Positions 31,201 through 38,075 of a DNA stretch of 38,075 bases are shown here, one piece after another. The position numbers were made by a program, and so were the translations under genes. Within the stretch, counting starts at the first letter, position 1, and every line of letters begins with the position of its first letter. The stretch is from Bacteroidetes bacterium ADurb.Bin174 (GTDB lineage: Bacteria; Bacteroidota; Bacteroidia; Bacteroidales; Paludibacteraceae): contig MWCX01000037.1 of NCBI GenBank assembly GCA_002070265.1, positions 1 through 38,075 on the forward strand. The letters run 5' to 3'. The notes under the pieces were generated by a model, which did no database searches, was not told where the DNA came from, and saw only the letters and a list, made by a program, of their open reading frames with translations.

Positions 31201-32184
31201 TTAGAGACCAAAATAACAATTTACGTATGCCCAATAGCCATTTTTTGGACCATCAGCCTTAGGCATAATCATCCTGATATTGGGAGCAATTTTTACATAC
31301 TTGCCAAGTTTAAATTGTGCACCAAGAATTGCAGCCGACTCGTCTTTTGCTATGTTCCAATTATCCTTTGAATAGAGATCATCGAATCGACCATAAAGTT
31401 CGGTGTCCTTTTGCAGTTGAACAGATGTGAACACGGAATAACCGTTTTGATCGGCATCTTTGTTAAATGACGCATTCATCATATGATTATATTCTGCACC
31501 GATTCTAAACTTATCAGATTTGTAACCTGCAAATGCAGATATGTTCACAGTATTATCTTTGTCTTGTTCACCACTTTCATTTAAGGATCCGTATAAGCGG
31601 ACTTGGAAACCTTTGATGGGTGTGAGGGTTGCACCTAAGCCATAGTTGAGACCATCATTCTTTTGAATCTTTTTGTAGCCCTCGCCATTCACAATCATTG
31701 CATCAGCAGAAACCCGGTCGGTAAACTTGTAGGCAACTGAAAAGCCCAAATCGGCACTGCTGCCAAATTTGTACTGGTTCTGGAATGATTTCTTAATGTA
31801 GCGGTAGCCCCAAAACTTTTCTTGGAAGTAGATTTGCGTATTCGGAATAAGACCTCCGTTTAGCGTCAGATTTCCGGTTTTCCATGAAATCATTGCATAT
31901 TTAATATAGGCTATACGGTGGTGATCATCCACATCTGAAGATTTGCCGATGTCCATCACACCCTTTATCGAAAGATCATTCCCAAGTTTATACTCATAGC
32001 CCAAATAACTACGTTCCAACTCGAAACCACGAATTTCATTTTTTTCCAAAAATCCGGTATGAAAGTTTCCAAATACTTGTACAATTGCTTTGCCTTTCGG
32101 CTCTTTTGTTTTGGTGTCTTGTGCCTGTGTTGTAATGCAGATGCAGACTAAAATACCTGCCAACAAGATTGATTTTTTTTTCAT
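31201..32184 (-). CDS. Outer-membrane porin, phosphate-selective type (Pst-linked)
   Basis: A 327-residue protein with a signal peptide (MKKKSILLAGILVCICITTQAQ). The rest is amphipathic beta strands alternating with short turns (RSYLGYEYKLGNDLSIKGVMD, FRIGAEYNHMM, TELYGRFDDLYS), ending with an aromatic residue (CYFGL), as expected of a 14-16 strand barrel. Location first in the pstSCAB operon suggests it passes phosphate through the outer membrane. The family name is inferred from layout and context rather than a motif. Confidence 0.8.
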   Translation of the reverse strand: MKKKSILLAGILVCICITTQAQDTKTKEPKGKAIVQVFGNFHTGFLEKNEIRGFELERSYLGYEYKLGNDLSIKGVMDIGKSSDVDDHHRIAYIKYAMISWKTGNLTLNGGLIPNTQIYFQEKFWGYRYIKKSFQNQYKFGSSADLGFSVAYKFTDRVSADAMIVNGEGYKKIQKNDGLNYGLGATLTPIKGFQVRLYGSLNESGEQDKDNTVNISAFAGYKSDKFRIGAEYNHMMNASFNKDADQNGYSVFTSVQLQKDTELYGRFDDLYSKDNWNIAKDESAAILGAQFKLGKYVKIAPNIRMIMPKADGPKNGYWAYVNCYFGL

Positions 32185-32209
32185 TCTTTCATTTAAAAGT
32201 TTGACACCG

Positions 32210-32240
32210 CAAAAGTACAGATAAAGATAAAATGTTTCAA
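32210..32240 (-). promoter_or_regulatory. Promoter of the porin-pstSCAB operon
   Basis: On the minus strand, TTG (32238-32240), 20 bp, TACTTTTG (32210-32217). The -33 element coincides with the first TTTCAA repeat of the Pho-box-like set (TTGAAA on this strand), so an activator could replace or assist the -33 contact. Confidence 0.65.
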
Positions 32241-32315
32241 GATTATTTCAATGTCATTTCAATGAAACGTTTAAAGTCACAAAAATACCGGTAAAACATT
32301 TCAAGAATGTTTCAA
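32235..32315. promoter_or_regulatory. Pho-box-like 11-bp-phased TTTCAA repeats
   Basis: TTTCAA occurs at 32235, 32246 and 32257 (spacing 11 and 11) and again at 32299 and 32310 (spacing 11). The 11-bp period is that of PhoB-type direct repeats. The cluster lies between the divergent pst and two-component genes, and its first unit overlaps the pst -33 region. It is a candidate binding site for the adjacent response regulator. Confidence 0.65.
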
Positions 32316-32411
32316 AATAATTAAGCTTTGATTAAATGCTGATTTTGAGAGAAAATATTACATTTTTATTAAATCTTGTCCGGTTATGCTGTCAAGCTCG
32401 ATTTTTCTCTG

Positions 32412-32419
32412 TAATTTTG
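32412..32419 (+). promoter_or_regulatory. Candidate -7 box for the response-regulator operon
   Basis: TAATTTTG at 32412-32419, with no TTTG at -33, as expected of an activated promoter. Transcription would start close to 32426, which supports translation from the ATG at 32441. Confidence 0.5.
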
Positions 32420-32440
32420 TACAAAATGTACAAAAGTTAT

Positions 32441-33136
32441 ATGGCTGCTGAACGAATTTTGATAGTAGATGATGAGGAGACTTTGTGCGAAGTCTTGAAA
32501 CTTAATCTTGAAAACGAGGGATATGACGTAGATATAGCTTTCAGTGCAGAACAGGCATTGACCCTCGATTTGAAAAAGTATTCGTTGATTCTTCTTGATA
32601 TCATGATGGGCGAAATCAGCGGAGTCAAGATGGCTAAAATGCTGAAAGCCGATGTAACGACTGCTGAAATCCCGATTATATTCTGCACGGCACGTGATAC
32701 GGAGGACGATATGGTAATGGGATTGAATATCGGTGCCGATGACTATATCATGAAACCGTACACGGTCCGTAATGTTATAGCACGGGTAAAAAGTGTGTTA
32801 AGACGGACTTCGGGTCCTAAGAATAATCCTCCCGTAAAAAAATCAAATATCTTGAAAGTTGATGGCTTGCAACTTGATCTGGAGTTTAAGCGTTGTACAA
32901 TCGATGGTGTTGAGGTCAACCTTACCAGAAAAGAATTTGAGTTATTGGTATATCTTATTTCTCATCGTGGTAAGATTTGTTCACGTGAACAGATTCTAAG
33001 TCGCGTATGGAGTGATGAAGTGGTTGTATTAGACCGCACCATTGATGTGAACATTACCCGTGTACGCTCTAAAATAGGTCCTTACGGTTCTTACATAGTC
33101 ACTCGTTCAGGTTTCGGTTATGGCTTCCGTGATTAA
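32441..33136 (+). CDS. OmpR/PhoB-family response regulator, probably phosphate control
   Basis: A 231-residue protein. The receiver domain has RILIVDDEE, the phospho-acceptor Asp53 in LILLDIMMG, FCTARD (Thr switch) and the Lys in YIMKPYT. The winged-helix output domain has LTRKEFELLVYLISHRGKICSRE and RTIDVNITRVRSKIG. It is divergent from pstSCAB and next to 11-bp-phased repeats, so a PhoB-like role is likely, but the name is inferred. ATG at 32426 would add five residues; the later start fits the promoter better. Overlaps the kinase gene by 17 bp. Confidence 0.92.
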   Translation: MAAERILIVDDEETLCEVLKLNLENEGYDVDIAFSAEQALTLDLKKYSLILLDIMMGEISGVKMAKMLKADVTTAEIPIIFCTARDTEDDMVMGLNIGADDYIMKPYTVRNVIARVKSVLRRTSGPKNNPPVKKSNILKVDGLQLDLEFKRCTIDGVEVNLTRKEFELLVYLISHRGKICSREQILSRVWSDEVVVLDRTIDVNITRVRSKIGPYGSYIVTRSGFGYGFRD

Positions 33137-34559
33137 ATTATCCTATCACAAGCGACTTTTTCTGATGTTGCTTGCTTTCTCGTGGACTATTATTATCTGT
33201 TTCATCGGATTTCAATATATACGTGAAAAACAATACAAGTCTGAGTTTTTAAGCGCCCAACTTCAATTATACAACCGTCATCTGCTCGAAACGATTGAAG
33301 AGGGCCTTTCGTATGAAGAGTATATAGCGTCTCACGAGAAACCATTCGACGACCTTCGAATATCTATTATAACCCTTTCAGGGGCTGTAGTCTATGACAA
33401 CGAATTGCCACTTGACTCGCTTGATAATCATCTTTATCGTCCCGAAATAGCAAAGGCATTGAAGAATGGCTCAGCTTATCATGTCGGAAGACAATCAGCC
33501 AGTGACGGACGAGAATACTTTTATTCTGCAACAAAAGGTGAACGTGTGATTGTACGTACAGCTATTCCTTACTCTGCATCTCTTCGTGAAACCTTAGAAG
33601 CCGATTGGACTTTCTTTGGTGTGATGATTTCCATAAGTTTTGTTATGAGCATATTGGCGTATTTTGCAACTCGAAGATTAGGAAAGAATATAGAACGCCT
33701 TAACTATTTCGCTGCAAAAGTGGAAAAAGGAGAGTCCTTTGATGAAGATAAGCCGTTTCCTAGCGATGAGCTTGGTTCAATATCAAGCCACATCGTGCAA
33801 CTATATGCCCAATTGCAACAAACTATTGAAGACAGAGATCGGGCACATGAAGCGACAATGCGTGAGGAACAAGAAAAAATACGCATAAAACGCCAGCTCA
33901 CGAACAATATCAACCACGAGCTTAAAACACCGGTTGCATCCATACAGGTTTGTCTTGAAACATTGCTTTCAGGAATAAATCTGAGCGAGGAAAAGCGGCA
34001 GGAACTCATTGAAAGATCCTATACTCATAATGAACGTCTTCGCCGATTGTTGGATGATGTGTCGCTTATTACCCGCATGGAAGATGGTAGTCAGCTTATC
34101 GATAAGGAATCGGTTGTCATTAACAATATTCTCAAAGAAATAGCAGATGAATTGGAGGTTATGCCGGAAGATGAACGAATGACCTTACATTTGGATTTCA
34201 AGGAACAAGTAATTATAGAAGGTAATCTTTCGCTGATTGGCTCTATATTTCGAAATCTTATAGAGAACGCAATTAATTATTCGGGTGGAAAAAATATTTT
34301 TATCACATTACTTGAGAATACTGACACACGATGTAATATCTGTTTTGAGGATGATGGTCGCGGTGTTGATGAAGAACAACTTACACGTCTGTTTGAACGA
34401 TTTTATCGGATTGATAAAGGACGTTCCCGCCAAATGGGTGGTACAGGTCTTGGTCTTGCTATTGTGAAACATGCTGTTCAGTTTCACGGCGGTACTATAA
34501 CAGCCAGCAATCGTCCTGATGGAGGTCTGCGATTTGATTTCTCATTAAGAAAAATTTGA
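33120..34559 (+). CDS. Sensor histidine kinase, PhoR-like
   Basis: A 479-residue membrane kinase. It has a first transmembrane helix (LFLMLLAFSWTIIICFIGF), a ~130-residue extracytoplasmic domain, a second helix (TFFGVMISISFVMSILAYF), a HAMP-like linker and a coiled region, then HisKA with the phospho-acceptor His266 (NNINHELKTP). The HATPase domain has the N-box NLIENAINYS, DDGRGVDE, LFERFYRID and GGTGLGLAIVKH. All needed residues are present. It overlaps the regulator gene by 17 bp and so is translationally coupled. Signal unknown; phosphate limitation is inferred from the divergent pst genes. Confidence 0.93.
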   Translation: MASVIKLSYHKRLFLMLLAFSWTIIICFIGFQYIREKQYKSEFLSAQLQLYNRHLLETIEEGLSYEEYIASHEKPFDDLRISIITLSGAVVYDNELPLDSLDNHLYRPEIAKALKNGSAYHVGRQSASDGREYFYSATKGERVIVRTAIPYSASLRETLEADWTFFGVMISISFVMSILAYFATRRLGKNIERLNYFAAKVEKGESFDEDKPFPSDELGSISSHIVQLYAQLQQTIEDRDRAHEATMREEQEKIRIKRQLTNNINHELKTPVASIQVCLETLLSGINLSEEKRQELIERSYTHNERLRRLLDDVSLITRMEDGSQLIDKESVVINNILKEIADELEVMPEDERMTLHLDFKEQVIIEGNLSLIGSIFRNLIENAINYSGGKNIFITLLENTDTRCNICFEDDGRGVDEEQLTRLFERFYRIDKGRSRQMGGTGLGLAIVKHAVQFHGGTITASNRPDGGLRFDFSLRKI

Positions 34560-34676
34560 TATTATTTGTTATAGGTTTACATTTTCAATTTTCAATTCTG
34601 TCTTCAATTTGTTGGCAATCCCAAAGCTTCCATGTTTTTTGAAGTAACTAAAGTACCGAAAGATTGAAAAATTGAT

Positions 34677-34684
34677 TACTTTTG
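34677..34684 (+). promoter_or_regulatory. Candidate -7 box for the MscS-like gene
   Basis: TACTTTTG, 21 bp before the ATG at 34706. No clear -33 element at the expected distance. Confidence 0.45.
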
Positions 34685-34705
34685 CCAAAACAAATTTTTG
34701 TAATT

Positions 34706-36289
34706 ATGAAGAAATATATTTTGCTTTTCATTTTAAGTTTTGTATGTATCTTCAGCATTTTTGCGCAGCAAGAAGTAGCTCAAAACAAAGCAATACCTGT
34801 TCTACAAAGTGCTCCCGCACCGGTTGTGTTTTCTGATGATACCCTTTTTTACATTAATGTGCGTCAGATTTCTTTGACTCCCGAAGAAAGAGCAGAGAAT
34901 ATTTCAGAACGCTTAGAAAAAATTTTTGATGAAGATCTCTATCAAAAAAATGGAATTGTTACTTCAATGAATGGAGCTTATGTTGAGGTAGCTTGCGGTG
35001 ACCTTATCATCATGAGTTTATCGGAGGAAGACGCACTGAGTAAAGGCATTTCCAATCAGGAGTTGGCGGAGCAATACATTGCAGTGATTGACAAAGCATT
35101 TAAAAAGGCGTATGAAGAAAAAAGTTTACTGACTATGCTCATCAGAATCGGGTTGGTGTTGTTAGTTCTGACCGGTATTTGGCTGATGATTATGCTTATT
35201 CAAAGAGGACATAAATATGTCGAACGGAAAATAGAAGAAAACAGCCATAAATGGCTCAGAGATTTTTCCTATAAAGGATATACGCTTATCACTGCTAAAC
35301 AGGCAATGACCTTGATTAGTTGGGCGTTAAAATTGGTAAAATGGGTAATTATTATTCTGTTGATTTATCTGTTACTACCACTTTTGTTTAGTATTTTCCC
35401 TTTTACCAGAGGGTGGGCATCCACTTTGTTTAATCTGATTTGGAGCCCCTTTAAAAAAATGGCAATCTCTGTGTGGAGGTATCTTCCGAAGCTGTTTACC
35501 ATCATAGTTATTTATTTCGTTTTTAGATATCTGATTAGATTTGTTAAATACTTTTTTAAAGAAATTGAATCAGAAAGATTAAAGATAGGTAATTTTCATC
35601 CTGACTGGGCAATTCCCACTTTTAACATAGTCAGGTTATTGCTTTATGTCTTTATGTTTGTGATGATTTTCCCTAATCTTCCCGGTTCGGATTCTCCCAT
35701 TTTCCGTGGTGTTTCCGTGTTCTTGGGATTGTTGGTTTCATTGGGGTCATCAACGGCGATTGGCAATATGGTAGCCGGATTTGTCATTACCTATATGCGT
35801 CCGTTTAAAATTGGAGACAGGATTAAATTTGGAGATGTTACCGGTGATGTGATGGAAAAAAACTTATTGGTAACTCGTTTGCGCACAATTTATAATGAAG
35901 AAATCACCATTCCCAATTCTTCAATATTATCCGGAAATACTACCAATTTTTCGGCTATGGCAAAAACGCAGGGCTTAGTATTAAGTGTTACCGTCAGCAT
36001 CGACTATAAATATCATTGGCAAGATGTACATGAAGCGCTGTTAGAGGCAGCCTCACGAACTTCCAAGGTGTTAAAAGACAAAAAGCCTGGTGTATTGCAA
36101 ACGGCTTTGAATGATTTTTATGTAAGTTACACCTTGTGTGTGTATACGCATGAAACCAATAATTTTAATCCGATTTACTCAGAACTGAATCGACATATAC
36201 TTGATGTATGTAAAGAAAGAAACATTGAAATTGTGTCTCCGCACCTTTTTTCATTAAAGCAAGATGAGTCTTCTAAAAATAAAAAATAA
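34706..36289 (+). CDS. MscS-family mechanosensitive ion channel
   Basis: A 527-residue protein with a signal peptide (MKKYILLFILSFVCIFSIFA), a ~110-residue periplasmic region, then about five transmembrane segments. The MscS core has LGLLVSLGSSTAIGNMVAGF (pore-lining helix, Gly/Ala rich), RPFKIGDRIKFGDVTGDVME and IPNSSILSGNTTNF (beta domain). The C-terminal cage ends near LKQDESSKNK. Such channels release solutes on sudden osmotic downshift. ATG 34706 is chosen as the start of the signal peptide; an earlier in-frame TTG lies at the -7 box. Confidence 0.93.
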   Translation: MKKYILLFILSFVCIFSIFAQQEVAQNKAIPVLQSAPAPVVFSDDTLFYINVRQISLTPEERAENISERLEKIFDEDLYQKNGIVTSMNGAYVEVACGDLIIMSLSEEDALSKGISNQELAEQYIAVIDKAFKKAYEEKSLLTMLIRIGLVLLVLTGIWLMIMLIQRGHKYVERKIEENSHKWLRDFSYKGYTLITAKQAMTLISWALKLVKWVIIILLIYLLLPLLFSIFPFTRGWASTLFNLIWSPFKKMAISVWRYLPKLFTIIVIYFVFRYLIRFVKYFFKEIESERLKIGNFHPDWAIPTFNIVRLLLYVFMFVMIFPNLPGSDSPIFRGVSVFLGLLVSLGSSTAIGNMVAGFVITYMRPFKIGDRIKFGDVTGDVMEKNLLVTRLRTIYNEEITIPNSSILSGNTTNFSAMAKTQGLVLSVTVSIDYKYHWQDVHEALLEAASRTSKVLKDKKPGVLQTALNDFYVSYTLCVYTHETNNFNPIYSELNRHILDVCKERNIEIVSPHLFSLKQDESSKNKK

Positions 36290-36297
36290 CATCATTT

Positions 36298-36328
36298 TTT
36301 GATGATTGAAAAAACTTCTCTATCTTTG
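36298..36328 (+). promoter_or_regulatory. rpsU promoter
   Basis: TTTG (36298-36301), 19 bp, TATCTTTG (36321-36328), perfect for Bacteroidetes. The start codon is at 36387. Confidence 0.75.
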
Positions 36329-36386
36329 CAGTCCGAAATTTTTAAAAACAAGCATTAGACAACAAATAAAAAATTTAAAAACAACT

Positions 36387-36578
36387 ATGATTGTAGTTCC
36401 GGTAAAAGAAGGTGAAAACATTGAAAGAGCTTTAAAAAAGTTTAAACGTAAATTTGAAAAAACAGGTGTTGTTAAAGAACTCCGTCGTCGTCAATATTTT
36501 GATAAACCTTCCATTCTTAAGCGTGACCAGAAAATGCGCGCTGTTTACGTACAGAAATTGCAAGACGAAGAAGAATAA
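36387..36578 (+). CDS. rpsU: 30S ribosomal protein S21
   Basis: A 63-residue basic protein: MIVVPVKEGENIERALKKFK, RKFEKTGVVKELRRRQYFDK, then PSILKRDQKMRAVYVQKL. This is standard bS21, needed for initiation and binding near the anti-SD region of 16S rRNA. ATG 36387 gives the usual start; earlier in-frame codons lie in the leader. Followed by xer-type recombinase and hpf, the usual Bacteroidetes neighbourhood. Confidence 0.97.
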   Translation: MIVVPVKEGENIERALKKFKRKFEKTGVVKELRRRQYFDKPSILKRDQKMRAVYVQKLQDEEE

Positions 36579-36658
36579 AAGACTTCAATAAATAAATCGA
36601 AAATAGTTTGTTTTTTTGATTTATTTCTTTTATTTTCGTTGCAGAATTGGATACAATC

Positions 36659-37543
36659 ATGTTAAATGGGTTTCTGCAATATTTACAGTATGAGAAGAAC
36701 TATTCTTCTCATACTGTTTTATCTTATGATACAGACATTAATCAGTTTTTTCATTTTCTGAAAACTGATTCGGAACATTTCTCCCTGAACGATGTTGAGC
36801 CTGTTATGATTCAGCAATGGATACTTGAAATGATGCAACAAGGCATGAGTGCCCGGAGTATTTCGAGAAAAGTATCAGCCTTAAAATCTTTTTGGAACTA
36901 TTTGCTGAAACAAAACTTTACACAGGTTAATCCCACTTTAAAAATTGTTTTACCCAAAACAAAAAAGCCTCTTCCTGCGTTTTTCAAACACAGAGAGGTC
37001 AGTCAGGTTATTACAGATCCGCATATTCCCCAGGATAATTTTGAGCGCATAAGAGATGTGTTGATTGTAGCGGTATTTTATATGACAGGTATCAGGTTGT
37101 CGGAGCTTATTAATATTCAGGAAAATGACGTTGATGTTGTTGCAGGCGAATTACGGGTGATAGGAAAACGCAACAAAGAACGCATTATTCCGCTTGACAA
37201 ACTGTTGTGTGAGAAGATATCAATATACATAGACAAGAAAGAAGACCTTGTCGGGCCGGGTACTTCCTATTTGTTTGTAAGAGCAAACGGAATGAAGATG
37301 TATCCTAAATTAGTTTCCAATATTATCCGCAAGTTGATGTCGCAGGTTAGTACTCTGCCACAAATCAGTCCTCACGTTTTACGACATAGTTTTGCCACTG
37401 CTCTGTTGGATGGCGGTGCGGATATCAATGCAGTAAAAGAATTGTTGGGACATAGTTCTTTAGCAGCTACACAGGTATATACCCATACGGGTTTTGAAAC
37501 ATTGCATAATATATATAAACAAGCTCATCCGCGAGCTAAATAA
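36659..37543 (+). CDS. xerC: XerC/XerD-type tyrosine recombinase
   Basis: A 294-residue recombinase with an N-terminal SAM-like core-binding domain (NGFLQYLQYEKNYSSHTVLS) and a C-terminal catalytic domain. Visible active-site residues are Arg146 (TGIRLSEL), His239-x-x-Arg242 (PHVLRHSF) and the nucleophile Tyr274 (TQVYTHTGF). It resolves chromosome dimers at dif. Length and position next to rpsU and hpf fit the housekeeping enzyme, not an island integrase. Whether it is C or D is not decided by sequence alone. ATG at 36659 is preferred to a TTG at 36647. Confidence 0.93.
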   Translation: MLNGFLQYLQYEKNYSSHTVLSYDTDINQFFHFLKTDSEHFSLNDVEPVMIQQWILEMMQQGMSARSISRKVSALKSFWNYLLKQNFTQVNPTLKIVLPKTKKPLPAFFKHREVSQVITDPHIPQDNFERIRDVLIVAVFYMTGIRLSELINIQENDVDVVAGELRVIGKRNKERIIPLDKLLCEKISIYIDKKEDLVGPGTSYLFVRANGMKMYPKLVSNIIRKLMSQVSTLPQISPHVLRHSFATALLDGGADINAVKELLGHSSLAATQVYTHTGFETLHNIYKQAHPRAK

Positions 37544-37582
37544 TAAATTGAGCCAAATAACAATGTAAAGAAGGAGGTAATT

Positions 37583-37882
37583 ATGAATTTAAGGATCCAG
37601 TCTATTAATTTTGATGCGTCTCAAGCGTTGGAGTCGTATGTAACAAAGAAGACCAAGAAACTGAATAGATTGTTTGATGACATCATTAATGTGGAGGTAT
37701 ATTTAAAAGTAGTAAAACCGGAAGCGGCCGCCAATAAAGAGGCAAGTATAAAAACATCTGTTTCCTCTGCTGAATTTTTTGCTTCCAAGGTATGTGATAC
37801 TTTCGAAGAAGCCGTTGATTTGTCATTAGAGGCAATAGAGCGTCAAATTGTAAAATTCAAGGAAAAACTCATTAAAAAATAA
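37583..37882 (+). CDS. hpf: Ribosome hibernation-promoting factor (short form)
   Basis: A 99-residue protein of the HPF/RaiA family: LRIQSINFDASQALESYVTK, LNRLFDDIINVEVYLKV and FASKVCDTFEEAVDLSLEAI. It lacks the C-terminal dimerisation domain of long HPF. It binds the decoding centre of inactive 30S subunits. An AAGGAGG Shine-Dalgarno sequence lies 6-12 bp before the ATG, unusually strong for Bacteroidetes. It follows the recombinase by 39 bp. Confidence 0.93.
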   Translation: MNLRIQSINFDASQALESYVTKKTKKLNRLFDDIINVEVYLKVVKPEAAANKEASIKTSVSSAEFFASKVCDTFEEAVDLSLEAIERQIVKFKEKLIKK

Positions 37883-37899
37883 AATATTGCATATAAAGT

Positions 37900-37929
37900 T
37901 TTGTAGTTCGAAATTTTTGCGTAAATTTG
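37900..37929 (+). promoter_or_regulatory. Candidate promoter ahead of tRNA-Thr
   Basis: TTTG (37900-37903), 18 bp, TAAATTTG (37922-37929). It overlaps the start of the hpf terminator hairpin, so transcription from it would begin inside the stem. Confidence 0.45.
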
Positions 37930-37930
37930 C

Positions 37931-37964
37931 AAGCCGTTTAAATAAGGGTGTTTAAGCGGCTTTT
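37931..37964 (+). terminator. Terminator after hpf
   Basis: AAGCCGTTTAAA and TTTAAGCGGCTT form a 12-bp stem with one mismatch, followed by TTTT. Confidence 0.7.
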
Positions 37965-37996
37965 ATTTGGCTAAGAGTATTAATTATCAATACATT

Positions 37997-38070
37997 GCCT
38001 CTTTAGCTCAGTTGGCCAGAGCACGTGATTTGTAATCTCGGGGTCGTTGGTTCGAATCCGACAAGAGGCT
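37997..38070 (+). tRNA. tRNA-Thr (UGU anticodon)
   Basis: A 74-nt cloverleaf. The acceptor arm GCCTCTT pairs with AAGAGGC, the D arm is GCTC/GAGC, the anticodon loop TTTGTAA has TGT at 34-36, the T arm is GTTGGTTCGAATCCGAC, and the discriminator is T. One T-T mismatch lies in the anticodon stem. No CCA is encoded. Confidence 0.95.
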
Positions 38071-38075
38071 CAAAA

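Noticed and set aside
36659-37543. Xer-type recombinase as the integrase of the accessory region
   Set aside because: It lies in the conserved rpsU-hpf neighbourhood 22 kb from the array and has housekeeping Xer length and motifs.

Overview
The window looks like a Bacteroidota (probably Bacteroidales) chromosome. The evidence is a type IX secretion C-terminal sorting domain at the left edge, many promoters of the Bacteroidetes type (TTTG or TTG, 19-21 bp, TAnnTTTG), few Shine-Dalgarno sequences, a 47-bp-repeat type II-C CRISPR-Cas9 locus with a 1482-residue Cas9, and the rpsU-xer-hpf-tRNA-Thr arrangement common in the group. All family calls are from reading the translations; no database was searched.

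Left third (1-11.9 kb) is an accessory region. It holds two HicAB toxin-antitoxin modules (the second interrupted by a repeat element), a HigBA-like module with a truncated toxin, a DUF4160/DUF2442 pair, a RhuM-family gene, two short-chain dehydrogenases, a YiiX-like lipoprotein, and a small membrane-lipid cluster (acyltransferase, CDP-alcohol phosphatidyltransferase, GtrA). Two phage gene fragments, terminase-like and portal-like, lie next to the CRISPR array. Two interspersed repeat families run through this region. One is a 60-200 bp hairpin element at 760, 3567, 4585 and 6379, lying in intercistronic gaps or leaders. The other consists of six solitary CRISPR-repeat-like sequences at 2311, 3992, 6582, 7461, 8084 and 10889, all in the array orientation. 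They divide the accessory region into gene-sized segments.

Middle (11.97-20.14 kb) is a complete type II-C system. The array has 28 repeats of 47 bp and 27 spacers of 29-31 bp. cas2, cas1 and cas9 are on the minus strand and convergent with the array, and a divergent tracrRNA lies upstream of cas9. The tracrRNA anti-repeat pairs with the plus-strand sense of the repeat, so crRNAs are read on the plus strand. The 5' half of each repeat is the tracrRNA-pairing handle. The 3' half holds a TATCTTTG box, so each repeat may be its own promoter, as known for Neisseria and Campylobacter II-C loci.

Right half (20.1-38 kb) is core genome: rarA, rmlB, a rimP-nusA-infB operon, a phosphate-uptake block (porin-pstSCAB divergent from a PhoB/PhoR-like two-component pair, with 11-bp-phased TTTCAA repeats between them), an MscS channel, rpsU, a Xer recombinase, hpf and tRNA-Thr. 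Neither repeat family was seen here, which sharpens the contrast with the accessory side.
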